A DNA stretch of 57,155 nucleotides from Porogramme epimiltina (lineage: Eukaryota; Basidiomycota; Agaricomycetes; Polyporales; Polyporaceae). The DNA is taken from the NCBI GenBank assembly GCA_900155495.1, contig FTLJ01000489.1, positions 1 to 57,155 on the forward strand, in the 5' to 3' direction. Made by a program: the position numbers and the translations under genes. Shown here piece by piece: positions 22,981-34,281 of the stretch (within the stretch, counting starts at the first letter, position 1; every line of letters begins with the position of its first letter). The notes beneath the pieces were generated by a model that worked only from the letters and a program-made list of their open reading frames with translations, did no database searches and was not told the DNA's origin.

Positions 22981-25609
22981 ATGTCCACCCAAATTGACCT
23001 GTCCACATTCTGTGAGCTGTACTTTGATGTGTACTCCACGGACAAGCCTTCCCCCGTTGGTGCTAGTAACCACATCCGCAACTTTATGCCAAATGACGTC
23101 GCGGAGACCCTCAGGAAAGCTGAGAATACATTTCAGCTCATGGAAACATGGGTGAGTATGTGGTACTTGCCGCTCATTTACCTTATTCACTCTATGGTCC
23201 AGCGATCGTGGTTGCAGCCCCCTACCGAACCTCCGAGTCATAGGAAATGCGTAGACAGCTCGGCCTGTCACTGGATTCGCCTAGAGCCACTGAAGGATAC
23301 GGACGAGGGCGATCAAGATGCTCCAAAGGACGGCTCACAACGCGGCATCCTTCACCTGGGTTCCTCCTCAGCAGCCACGAGACGACAGTATCTCGTGGAA
23401 TACAGGACCGACCTGGACCGGTCCCGCCGGGCCGACCCCAAACCCGACAGCAATACTGAACACTTCGCGCCATCTGAGGCGACAACTCGACGTGTCCTAC
23501 AGAGCTTCAGCGAGGGCCATCGTAACTTCCGCTTCGTTATCCACATCGACGGAAAGATGATGCGCCTCACACGCTGGGACCGCTCCGGCGGTATCTGCAC
23601 AAGCCCGTTTAACTACACTACCGTACCGGGTCGGAAGACCCTCCGCACCATTCTGTGGAAGCTCTCTGGCCTCTCCTTGGAACAAGCTGGCTACGACCCG
23701 ACCGCGACAAGACTTCTCCCTAGCGACCCAGACTTTGTGAAGATGACCGAACTGGCGGACCCGTCGAGCGATGAGGCGCTGAATGACATCCCAGACCGGG
23801 CAGGACACGAGGTCGAGTCGGACGGCCCACACACGTTCCAATACGTGCGTAAGGCCTTCGAGCGGTCTATCCGTGACCGGGCGCGTAGGTACCGTCTTCA
23901 AGTTCCCCTTCCCGACGGACGGGTGCGTACGTTCCTCGTCGGGAGGGCCGCATACGCCGCTATAGACACAGACTGCCGAGGTACGCGGGGGTATGTTGCG
24001 TGGGATACGCAGGACGAGGGCTTCGTGTGGTTGAAGGACGCCTGGCGCGACGACTACGATATCGTTCCCGCTGAGGGCGACAGGTTGAGCCAGCTGCACC
24101 AGGACGGCGTGCAGGGCATCCCGACCCTCGTGTGTTACGCTGACTTAGATCACTACACGGAGTCGACCGTCGTCCAGTCTCTCACAGCCATGAAACCGCT
24201 CCCCCAAGGCACGGCGAGGGCCGCCCTAGTGGAGGACGGTGCGAGGACGGGCATCCGGCGCCACTGTCGGATGGTCGTAGCCGAGGTTTGTAAATCACTC
24301 TCGGAGGTGGAGAATGGAAGGGTCATGACCTCTATCCTGCGCGACGGCGTACAAGGTGGGTATCATACCAGCTCTTCTGCCAGCTTTCCTCGGTATCTGA
24401 TGACCCCATACGTTGTTCGCAGCCCACGGCGAAGCCGCGTTGTTGTCGATGCTCCTGCACCGAGACATCAGTCGTGGAAATCTGCTCGCTCTTCCAACTC
24501 TGGTTCGAGGCCAAGACGACATAGTTCGAGTGGTGTGGAAGGGCCTTCTCGTGGACTGGGAGCTCTCAGAGCCAATAGAGGGGGCCGTGGGCAATGCCGC
24601 GCCTCTGCCTACACGAGAGAGGGTGAGTCATTGAATCCCCTAACGTTTTCCGCGCCACACGCACACCACTGACCTTCCGACGCAGGGCACATGGAAGTTC
24701 ACATCAGTCCGCCTCTGGAACTCTCCGGACGGGGAAGCGTCGCAGATCTCTGATGAGCTGGAAGCATTTTTCCACCTGCTCTACTACCTCTCCCTGCGCT
24801 TCATCATGTCCCCAGTCCAGGACGTCGAGAAGGTCATTCATGACTATTTCAACGCCAACGAACGCATCTACGTCAACGGCACCTCGCGCAACTACCACAT
24901 CACCTGCAGCAAGACCAAGCGCATGATGACGATCCCCGGCGCCCGCCTCACCCCCTTCGTCTTTCCCACCAACCCCGGCTGGCCAGACGGCTTCGTCACG
25001 GCTCACGCCCCACTCAACGACCTCCTCGCGACGCTTGCGGGCATGGTCGCCACACACTACCGGGACATCACCCTCCAAGAGGCTACGGGCTCACGCATGG
25101 CGTCGGCGTGGCGGATCCAAATGGCGTGTTCGGATGTCATCGAAGGCATCGAAGACAACGGCCCAGGCTCGCTTCTGAAGACTCACTCCGCGATGCTCTA
25201 CGTGCTGAACAAGGCGCTGGAGCGCCCGGACTGGCCGTGGTCTGACCGGCCGCCCGCTGCGTGGGGCATGGACGCGGACGAGCTCGGCGAGGAAGGAAGC
25301 GACGGCAGCGTATGTTTCTCGGACGCGCCTGCGCCTGCGCCCTCGCCCTCGGTGCCTGGCGGTGCACAGACTGACGGTAAGAAGTCTGCGCAGGGAGACA
25401 GAGGCCCCTGCAAGGCGCCTCCTGCAGGCTGCAAGAAGCGTCGTAGGGGCCCCGAGGACGAGAACGATGACGCAGCCGGTCCTGCCCCTGCTAAGCGTCC
25501 TCGCAATGCGGAGGCGAAGGCCTCTGCGGCCCCTCCGGCTGTCGCTCCGCGACCGCCACTGATCTCGCGCTACAATCTGCGCGACAGAGGTGCGCGCAAA
25601 AAGGTGTAG
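22981..25609 (+). CDS. FunK1 fungal-type protein kinase, copy 2
   Basis: Four exons (22981-23151, 23203-24355, 24423-24622, 24686-25609) encode 815 aa. It aligns from start to end with copy 1: FMPNDVAETLR near the N terminus, WDRSGG, the shared LEQAGYDPTATRLLP block, the lysine in VWLKDAWR (about residue 335), LHRDISRGNL (Asp about 456) and VDWELSEP (Asp about 486). The catalytic residues are therefore retained. Exon 1 is exactly 171 nt in both copies and all three introns interrupt equivalent codons in the same phase. The tail is Ala/Pro-rich with basic clusters (KKRRRGPEDE, AKRPRN) and ends in SRYNLRDRGARKKV, echoing copy 1. Nuclear location is likely by composition. Substrate is unknown. 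Confidence 0.88.
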
Positions 25610-27470
25610 GCAGTCTTCGCACGAAGCGTGCGACACTGAAATGCGTTCTACTGACACTGTTGTGAAATCGTTTGTATCCCAGTCGTGTTGTAATTTGTTG
25701 TCCTCGCTGTCGAGTTGTACGAGTGCTCTGTTTGCCGTTTGTTGCTCTTATTGGATGCTTTCTACTGTTTATACATACACTTATCTTCCGGATCAAATAG
25801 TAATGGGGCGTTGAGCATGTCTCAACTCTTGCATGCCCGGAGTATCGAGTAAAAAGATAGGACAGCCAATTTGACGTCACTAGAACTCTGCGTCACGTGC
25901 AAGCGCAGATCGTTATCTCGGAGTCCAAGCTTCGGCTTCCCCGCACGTTTAACGCTCTGCCTCCTCCGCCCATCCTCAAGTCACGCGGCCTCCGGCGCCC
26001 CGCCTTCTTGTGTCCTCCGGAGTAGCCTTCGTAGCCGTGAGGCCATAAAATGACGCACTTCGCTTGATTCAGCACACATGTGGATGAGGTGCGCGTTGAT
26101 TCATAGACGGATTCGGGCTGTGGCGGCCTTCCAGTGCTTGAACCATACTACGTACTTGCGGTTGCCTCCTTTGTAAAGTTCCAGAATACTGTTGCCCCGG
26201 CGTGCCCGCGGACGCGTGGCGTGCAGGCTGCAGCACCCGATCAGACCCTCAAAGGTATCGAAGCCAACTTAAACACTCCTTATGGCCCGCTTACTACTAT
26301 CTATAGGACTGTCCGCACGCCGCGCTCTCTTTCACCCTCATTACACCTCCGGAGGATGACAGGCGTCGGAAGCTGCATGAGTGCTGCTCCTGACCCACGC
26401 TTACCTTCCCCGACGTCTTGCGCCCCAGTTCTACTCCACGTACGGGGGTGCTTCCGCCCACTTCTCCGCTCAGATGTGCGAGTACGTACATAGGTATGCC
26501 CGTTCCGCTTAAGCTCCTACCCTTTCACCATCCTCCGCTCTAGCTAGCTCCCAGGGTGTACGGCGTTCACCATCTAAGTCTCAATTCCCGGACTCCCCCA
26601 GATGGAACGGGCCCGTTTCGGTGGCTGGCGCAGGCCACGTTGATTCTTGAACCTCCGCGAGGAAGCTTCTCATTGCCGCTACCGCAGTGCTGCCTCACCT
26701 CCGTGGAGCTTTCCGAGACCTCACACGTCGTCTCCGCTATACAACAACAGCGGTGTAAACCTCACCATTGATGCGTGGCCGAGCGGTCTCGTCACCCAGG
26801 GTTCATCCTACACCCTCTCTAGCCCCCGCCGACCTCCGCGGAGGTCGGCGTCGACATCGCCGCGGGCAGAATGCACGTGTCCATAGCGGGCACGCGGATG
26901 ACTTTGGATGAGGGGACGCGGCGTTCATGGGCCCGTTCGACATGATGCGGGAGAGCAGAGGCATACATATGGGCAAGTCGGCTAGAAGGGCAAGTTTGTG
27001 TGAGTTCGGACTTCGGGGTGGCTGGTCGATCAGCATTCGTATTGTACCACTAAAGGCATGTTGAGAACGACGTCGTGGAGGACGGTCCCTCAATAACAGC
27101 AGTAATGGATCATAATCTTGCCAAAACTCTAATGCGACATATGCGATGCTTTACCTGTAGTAGTTTAAAGCAGACCGAGGACACGTCAAGAGGGCAGAGG
27201 GAGACTAGGACTACATTGGTAGGCGAGGCAGGAGGGATTGTACAACAATGGCTGCAGTTACGGGATAAAAACGGGAGGGCGGAATCGACGAGCAAAATAA
27301 CAGGACGAGCACTAGCGTCAAGAGCGCAAAGGATATCCTCGACAAGCGGGGGTATGAAGGGTATGAACAACCTAGCCAAGGCCTGATTCGAAGTGAGATG
27401 GAAAGCAATATGGATGGAGAAAGGTGGTGGAGCGAGGAATCGGGAAGGACGGACGGATGCGGACACAACC
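25610..27470. other. Intergenic region between FunK1 copy 2 and DUF6699 gene (convergent)
   Basis: About 1.9 kb without a confident gene. A CRE-like TGACGTCA is at 25872-25879 and a perfect 24-nt palindrome at 26827-26850. Around 26420-26880 several short frames look protein-like (for example FYSTYGGASAHFSAQ after a possible acceptor) but are broken by stops and shifts. This may be an unrecognised decayed gene. Confidence 0.4.
26827..26850. repeat. Perfect 24-nt palindrome
   Basis: CGCCGACCTCCG is followed directly by its exact reverse complement, with no spacer (centre between 26838 and 26839, core CCGCGG). It could extrude as a cruciform or bind a dimeric factor. Confidence 0.85.
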
Positions 27471-29062
27471 TCACGCCTCCGAGTCGTCGTCGTCAGGGTG
27501 GATCCTACTCGGCGGACGCGTGGGCGGCCGGCTCGAGCCCGCCCTCGACGTCGCCCTAGAGCGCGAGCGGCGCCGGACGCGCTCCTCCTCTTCGCGCTCG
27601 CGCGCCTCCTGCTCCCGTATCTCCGCCTCCGTCATCGGGTAGCGCTTGACGCACTTGAGCTCGAACGTGCAGGGAATCGCATCGCGCCACATCTCGCGCA
27701 CGAGGCGGTCGTCCTCGACGATGCCGCCGAACATCGTGTCCTGCCCGAGCCAGTCGCACTTGAGCAGCGTCTGCTGCAGCTTCCCGCCGGGCACGCCGTG
27801 CGCCGTCGAGCGGTTGTGGTAGAACGACTCGGACAGGAGGCGCTTCTGCGTGCGCGACGCGTGGTCGAACTGCTGCTGCAGCAGCCGGTTGTACATGCTC
27901 GTGTGGATCGCCTCGATGACGTCGCCGCAGGTGACGCCCACGCGCGCGTCCGAGGCGGGGACGTCGATCGACCACGGGAAGGAGCGCGAGATGAGCCGGA
28001 TTTGCGTCACGCGCGGCCACGTTGCGGGTGCGTCCCGGCCGTTGTACCACGATCGCCCGGGGCGGTCGCTCGAGCGTTGGCAGTTGCCCGTCGGGAAGAG
28101 CATGTTCCACTTGATGAAGTCGCGGTCGAGCCCGTCGTTGGGTGGCTGGAGGAGCGGGTTGATCACAACTTTCGCCTTGACACGGGGGATGAGCATGGTC
28201 TTCAACACCGGGCCGTCTACGGGATGACGTCAGTCCGACTGCGACTAAACCACACACGATCGAGCAACTCACAATCATCCCCTTCGATGAACTTATCCAG
28301 CTCGTCCCATGGCTGCTTCTCCTTCGGATGCGGGAATCGACCTCCACCTGAATGGGACTGTTGCATTGGAGGCGCTCCGGGTGGAGGTGGAGCGCCCGCA
28401 CCAACGTGGGGCGTGAATGGGTAGCCTGCCGGCATCATACCAGGCATAGCGCCAGGCATGGCTCCAGGCATGGCTCCAGGCATAACCCCAGGCATGGCCC
28501 CTGGCATAACTCCTGGCATCGCGCCAGGCATTGGACCCGGTACTGTCCCGGGCATGGGCATTGCACCGCCCATGAATGGCGTAGCATACGCGGGCGGCAT
28601 GCCCATAGCCATACCCATACCCATGGGGTATGCCATGCCCTGCGGCGGCAGCGGCTGCTGGAAGGTGCTGTAGCCGGTCTGGGAGCCGGCGGCGCCCATG
28701 TAGGGGGTCGTAGGCGGCGCACCGGCGCGCACGTACGGGGTGCCGCCTGCTGCGCTGCCCGCGGTGAGGCCGGGGTTGGGGAAGCCGGTGTAGTCCATTG
28801 AGAAGCCTTGGTTGGGCTGCATCATTGGTGTTGCGCCGCCGGGGAGGGCGACGGGCGGGATGAAGTAGGAGCCGGGAACGGTGTATCCGCCTGCAACGTA
28901 CGGGGACTGCCCTGGGAATGCTTGACCTTGGGCCCACGCCGGGGTGACTGGTGGGTTGTTGGGAGACGAGCCAGGGATGACGGGAGGAGGAGGGTTAAGT
29001 GGGGACGCGCCGCCACCACCGCTGGGGGACGGAAAGGGGGGCACAACGGGAGTGAATTGCAT
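27471..29062 (-). CDS. DUF6699 protein with Met-Pro-Gly repeat N-terminal region
   Basis: Two exons, 29062-28273 and 28216-27471, encode 511 aa. The N-terminal 240 residues are low-complexity and Pro/Gly/Met-rich, with a run of four-residue repeats (GAMP/GVMP) encoded by 12-nt tandem units. After an intron the conserved DUF6699 domain begins with [12 protein letters not shown] and continues through [20 protein letters not shown] and the helix [12 protein letters not shown]. The end is strongly charged ([19 protein letters not shown]) with a DDDDSE tail. The molecular role of DUF6699 is unknown. The N-terminal part is probably disordered and could promote condensation, which is inference. The gene is head-to-head with a second DUF6699 gene. 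Confidence 0.85.
28431..28555 (-). repeat. 12-nt coding minisatellite (Gly-Ala/Val-Met-Pro)
   Basis: GGCAT-centred units recur every 12 nt at 28431, 28443, 28455, 28467, 28479, 28491, 28503, 28515, 28527 and again at 28551, with one degenerate unit between. Because 12 is a multiple of three, copy-number change keeps the frame. Confidence 0.9.
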
Positions 29063-30322
29063 TGTGTCGGGCGGTCGCGGCTACGGCTATGTATGACTCG
29101 GGCGCCGTTGTGTCCTAGGGTCCGGCGGCGATGCTGACTTGGTGCGCAGGAATGAGAGATGGGAACCGCAAGCGACATAACAGGGAACTCGGGGGCGCGG
29201 CGGGAATGCAAAGTAGAACGGCGCAACATACCTTTTTTGCACAGACGAGAGCACAGGCGCGATGCGATGACTCCGAAAACGCGACGTCCACACGGGATCT
29301 AGGCCCTGATTTGCAGTGCTGACTCTCGGGACCGTGCGCCTTCGGTTTGGTGTTTGTCGGGTGCCACAGTTGTGCTTTGCGCGAGAGACAAACTAGCGGA
29401 GCGGGGGAGGAAGTGTTAGGGCCACTGAAGATAAGGCAACGACGGAGAGTATATGCACCAGGAAATAGGCCGTGGCACGGACGCACTAAGTAAGCACAGC
29501 CGGAACGCTGTGTGTCCAGAACGCCCAGGACCACCACGAGGATGCCACGGGATCGATTGAGACTGACAGGTAGCTTGCTTCTTTCCGCGTGGACTGCACA
29601 GACCGTGGCGAGAAAATAGGCGCAATAGAGGCAGGGCGCTGCGTTGAAGGCCCGGGTTTAGTAACGGCAGGGTGGAGGGTATTCTTGATTGTCCGTGATG
29701 GCGGCGATGGGGACACGATACGGCCAGCAGGATCAGAGAATACAGAGGAGCGCGGTTATTGTCATCATGCTGCGCGATGGCAGGACCGGGATGAGGTCAA
29801 GACAAAGGAATATGAAGTTCAGAGGTGGTCCGAGACACCGTGAGCCGATTTCGGTTCCAGGCGGAGCCCCAAGACGCGTCCTAAGACGCGTGTTCATTGG
29901 CCGTGTTCGAGCTCCGACGTAATATTTTGATCCAGAGACCCACTTGGCCTCCAAACCACTCCTCTGCTGCGCGCAACGGGGGCTCGTGCATGTCAGAAAT
30001 GACACGCGGAATTTGGAGAACGTGTCTGCAACGTTGTCTACGACCACAACGCAGTGCAAAGTGGGTGGCAAGGATGTGGCACAGGCTGCTAATCTCATCA
30101 GATACCGTCGGAGCGCCCACGAAAGTTACTCACCTCCGCCCGGCTTGGAGCGAAGGGCTCCTTCTCCCCGTGCCCTCCATTTAGTACAGCCTCCGGTGAC
30201 TCGGACGCCTCATACCTCCCCCGTATATCTTTCCCGCCACCCGCTCTCCTTAGACTCTCCCCCAGCCCTCGCGCCAACCCTCACCTCGCGACCCACGATC
30301 AGGACTACTACCCACACGCACC
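29063..30322. other. Shared upstream region of the divergent DUF6699 pair
   Basis: About 1.26 kb between the two ATGs. Open frames on both strands have no recognisable domain. It presumably holds both promoters; a CT-rich tract (30205-30300) precedes the plus-strand ATG. Confidence 0.5.
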
Positions 30323-31283
30323 ATGGCTGATACGATTGGAAAGTGGGCCCCAGGCAGCTGCTGTACGTCATCCTTGAGGTCTCTGTGGCTCTAGCATCGC
30401 GTGGTGACCTAGGTATGTCCACACAGACGGCCCCGTCCTGAGCCAGACAGATCTCTACCTCCTCGGCACCGAGCTGGAGCTGAACCCCATCCTCGCTAAC
30501 ACGAGCGAATCATTCCAGCTCATCTTCAACCTCTCCACAGGTGCGTATCCATGCGCCTCTCCCCTCTCACACCATCTCCGGCGTCGCGCTCACCTGTGTT
30601 CCCCGGTGCGGTGCCACAGGTCAGACGGGCGGGTACAACCACGAAGCGCGCGACCGCGACATCCCCTTCACGGCCAAGGACGAGCCCGCGACGATGCCGC
30701 GCGTCGAGGAGCTCATCGTCATCACCGAGTACTCCCCATGGTGCACCATCATCCGCAACCCCCAGGGCGTCACGCTCGGCGACGTCTGCACCACCCTCTT
30801 CAAGGAGTGAGTCCCTCCCTCCGCCCTCTAGCTCTACCCCACACCCCATCCCCCACGAGCGCCCGAACAGCGTGTGTCCCGAGATGGACGGAGAGCTGAC
30901 CCGCGCCCGCTTCGCACGCGCAGGTACGCAGAGAAGATGGTGACCGAGAAGGAGTTCGACTCCCTCCCGCCGCGTCTGCAGGAGCAAGTTCGGCGCTACG
31001 CGTCCGCGGCGCAGGGCGCAGGGGGCTGGCAGCAGTACTACACCCCGCAGGTCGCGCCGACGCAGTTCCGCCGAGTCGGTGAGTTTCGCCAAATCTCCAC
31101 CCCCACCCCGCATATTCCTCCGTCTGCGCGCGCAGGCTCGCTGACGTGTTGCGCGCCGGGTGAACAGACTGGCTGCGCGAGCGCGTGTTCTTCGACAAGC
31201 TCATGCGCAAAGACCCGTACTCCAAGGCGCGCCTCGGCTACTCCGCGCCCAACATCTTCGTCCTCGCGCTCTCCAACTACTGA
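30323..31283 (+). CDS. DUF6699 domain protein (small, domain only)
   Basis: Five exons (30323-30362, 30427-30540, 30620-30806, 30924-31078, 31168-31283) encode 203 aa. After only 13 N-terminal residues the DUF6699 domain starts YGPVLSQTDLYLLGTELELNP. It continues with ELIVITEYSPWCTIIRNPQG and VTLGDVCTTLF, then PPRLQEQVRR, and ends WLRERVFFDKLMRKDPYSKA with APNIFVLALSNY at the stop. This is essentially the whole family domain without extensions. The first intron interrupts the codon for the Y of YGPVL in the same phase as in the divergent partner gene, which supports common ancestry. Introns (64-117 nt) are longer than average here. Function unknown. Confidence 0.88.
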
Positions 31284-32905
31284 GCCCGCCCGGCCCCGGC
31301 TCCGGCCCCGGCTCGCGACCCGTGCCCCACCGCCCCGATACACCGCATACAGTCTGAGTTATTCCGTCACTTACACACATCCACGTCACCGCCACGCCCC
31401 CATCGGACCGTTCTCGACACCGTGCTCCCGCCTCCCGTTTCTGCTTCGCTGCTGTATAACCCGTGTTCCATATATCCCTCTCTCTGTCCATACGCTGCAA
31501 TCATCGTGATTTCGAGCTGTGCTGTATCACCCTGTATCCCTGGTTTCCTCCCACCTATTCCTCTTCCCCATCACTTTCGCCTCATTCTGCGTTCTAGGAA
31601 CTGCCAAATACACATTGCTACGATTGTGCCGGAGCTCCTTCAATCTGACCGAGAAGAGGGTCCCTCGACATTCTCCTGTTTAGGGGGCGCTGACCACCTC
31701 CACTGGTTTCGTCTAACTAGCGGACTTCTCAGGCAGTGTCCTCGTACTAGCCATCGCTTGTTGTAAGCAATTTACATCATCTACCCAACTTTGGGAACGG
31801 TAACGTGAGTGGCGCCCGAGCAAGATAACGATCTGTGATTGCACGTGACGTGGAGTTCAATCACCCATCTCAGGGGTCGGGGCTGATATCGACAACATGT
31901 AGTGCCTCTCTCTTCCTCCTCTCCGACTGGAGTCATGACGAAACGCTGAAGCCAGCCCTAATAGCTTTACATTTATCTCCGCATTAGAAGGATGGCTTAT
32001 TAACACGCCCTCAAGGCTAGGAAAGTCATGTTGCAATCGGAATACGATCCCGATTACCGCTGCCCAGTCGCGACCATAAGCAGCCTGGACTGGGCACGCT
32101 CCTTTCGACTCTTTCAAGACATCCGACAGTTCCATCCAAGCACAGCCGCACTCCTACACTGACAATATGCAGATGATTGAAGATGGTCCCTTCTTTCAAG
32201 GAGGATCATTTCATTGCAACTCCCGATAAGACGGGTCGTGAGTAACCAATGATAGTAACGCTGTGGAAGTACTCATGCACATGCCTCATATATGCACAGA
32301 CACACTCCCTGAGGGGCTTGTGTACCCGTAGTGCACCGCGTACACTATTACTCAGGCTACAGTGCCATATGGCGCAACGTTCGTCGACGCCGTAATGAAG
32401 GGGTGGGAGCCAGGGCCGCATGCCTACCCATCGCACCATTCCGCCGAGAAGCACGATTCCCCTGAGTCTCTTATGGGATGCGGAAGAATAAAGGATCAAG
32501 AATACTGGAATTGTGATGCCTCAGAATCCAGAACATGCGATGTTACGTGGTGCGCCACCGTTCGACTCCCTGCGCTCGCTGGGGCACTTGATTGATCAAC
32601 CTGCATCTTGTGCAACTCACAGGGGACGTCATGGTCGTACGCATGCCATCTATTCGCAACCGAGATCACTCCGGACGTAATGGCCATGTTCCTCACATAG
32701 GAAAGATTGAGTACAGTTTTCGGTTATACACCCCTAGCATCATGGCGTGTCCATGTAACGGCCGCACCGCGTCCGCCCATGGCACGCGGTACCAATACAG
32801 CTGCTTACACTACTTCGTCCGCCTTCGCTTTAGTTCATCAGGTTCGACGGTCCCTCACCATCCAACGCCCCCAGGTCCCATCCCGCGCCCACTGGCAAGC
32901 GGCGT
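31284..32905. other. Intergenic region between DUF6699 and first cerato-platanin gene (convergent)
   Basis: About 1.6 kb. The first 250 nt are likely the DUF6699 3' UTR. No other gene, RNA or repeat is recognised. Confidence 0.45.
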
Positions 32906-33460
32906 CTACTCCCCCGGCTTCCCGTTCTTCCTCCCCTGGGTCGTGTTGCACGACGCGAGCGGCATCGGGCCCGCGACGGTCGCGGAGACGACGCCGAGGT
33001 CGATCGCGTTCCCGCCCGTGAGGGACTGCATCGCGCCGAGCGCGATGTTGAACCCGCTCCCGCCCGTGTCGACGCCGAGGACCATGATCGTGTTGTCCAT
33101 GTACGTCAGGTTCCAGCACGTGCCGCAGCTGGGCGAGTTCCACCCTGTGATTGCGGGGATGCCGCCGATGTTGGGGAACCCGGGGAGGTCGCCGAACGTC
33201 TTGAAGCCGAAGCCTGGTGAAGAGATGAAGTGGTGAGTGGGGATCTGGATGGAGGGAGGGAGGGAGAGGAGGGGAAGGTGAAGAGGAAGGGGAGGGGAGA
33301 AGGACGGACCTTTGTCCTCAAGCCCGTTCACGCCGTTGGAGCACGCGACGGCGTTGAGACTCTCGGAGCTCTGGTCGTAGCGCGTGTCATACGTGACAGT
33401 GACAGCGAGCACCACGGAGGCCAAAAGGGAGGCAGCAACGGTGGCAGCGAAGAGCTTCAT
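32906..33460 (-). CDS. Cerato-platanin family protein 1
   Basis: Two exons, 33460-33310 and 33213-32906, encode 152 aa with a 96-nt intron whose donor is the less common GTCCGT. Cerato-platanins are small secreted, wall-loosening or surface-active proteins that bind chitin oligomers and can elicit plant defence. Signal peptide: MKLFAATVAASLLASVVLA. Family landmarks are TVTYDTRYD, ESLNAVACSNGVNGL, FKTFGDLPGFPNIGG, the CGTCW pair and VDTGGSGFNIA. Four cysteines form the expected two disulfides (VACS, CGTCW, LASC). Unlike copies 3 and 4 the chain runs on 13 residues past the last cysteine (NTTQGRKNGKPGE). A TATA-like palindrome lies 105 nt upstream. Confidence 0.88.
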   Translation of the reverse strand: MKLFAATVAASLLASVVLAVTVTYDTRYDQSSESLNAVACSNGVNGLEDKGPSFSPPLPLHLPLLSLPPSIQIPTHHFISSPGFGFKTFGDLPGFPNIGGIPAITGWNSPSCGTCWNLTYMDNTIMVLGVDTGGSGFNIALGAMQSLTGGNAIDLGVVSATVAGPMPLASCNTTQGRKNGKPGE

Positions 33461-34281
33461 CGTGCGTGTGTGGGCGGCCGCGCGGGGAGGTGAGGCTCGA
33501 GAGGGGGCGGGGGCGGGCTCCGCGCGCAGAGCTGGGGAGCACCCCGGCGCGGGGCGAGGGCGGGCTTATAAGCACGGCGCGGGTGGACGGCGCGGACGCA
33601 CGGGTGACACGACCGGGTGGCACAGAAGCATCCACGGCTTCGAAGCCGCTGCCGCCGTTCGGGGCAGAAGGCGGAAGGCGGGGGGCCCCTGGCGCCCAGG
33701 GCCCGCCGCGCACCACCAGCGGCGGGCGTGTGGGCGCGTGTGTTGATGGGTTCAGCACCCGGGCTTGAAGGCCGCTTCCCAAATGGCGGCATGACCTTGG
33801 TTGGAGGGGCTTCGGTCGGGGGAAGAGAGGTACGGCGCGCGCGAGTCCGGATGGAGAGAACAAGGATGGGACCACCGGCGGGGAGCGCACATGACCTGCC
33901 GACGGCCGAGAGGGCCAGGGCGTTGCTCGCTTCTGGGCGCGCTCTGGAAGTTCGTGGTGAGAGGAGGGCGAGATAGCGATCTGTGGTAGCACGAGGACGG
34001 GTAGCGCTCAGGTCAACTCAGTGGAGGATGGTGACGTCATACCACCTCCACTCAGTGGTCGCCGCGGTGTGGCGGGTGTGGCAGGTGCAACAGATATCTC
34101 GATAGACTATTCTGCTCCCGGCGACATTCTCATATCGGTATATAGTACACGCTCGGTCCCTTCAACTCTCCAGAGTCTATCGTACATGTCAACAGTGCGT
34201 TCAACACGGCAGCCCCACATCCTCAAAGGTCCATACAATGTCCTCTGGCTTGCAACACCCCCGCACGCCTCCCTCAACCCT
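33461..34281. other. Promoter region of cerato-platanin 1 and 3' flank of copy 2
   Basis: GC-rich stretch of about 820 nt between two same-strand genes. It holds a TATA-like box at 33565-33572 and a CRE-like TGACGTCA at 34032-34039. Open frames here reflect high GC and are not supported. Confidence 0.5.
33565..33572 (-). promoter_or_regulatory. TATA box of cerato-platanin 1
   Basis: CTTATAAG palindrome about 105 nt upstream of the ATG at 33460, inside an otherwise GC-rich promoter. The spacing matches the TATA boxes of the other three copies. Confidence 0.6.

Noticed and set aside
27393..28424. 343-codon plus-strand open frame
   Set aside because: It lies opposite the spliced DUF6699 gene, is Arg/Ala-rich, and shows no domain.
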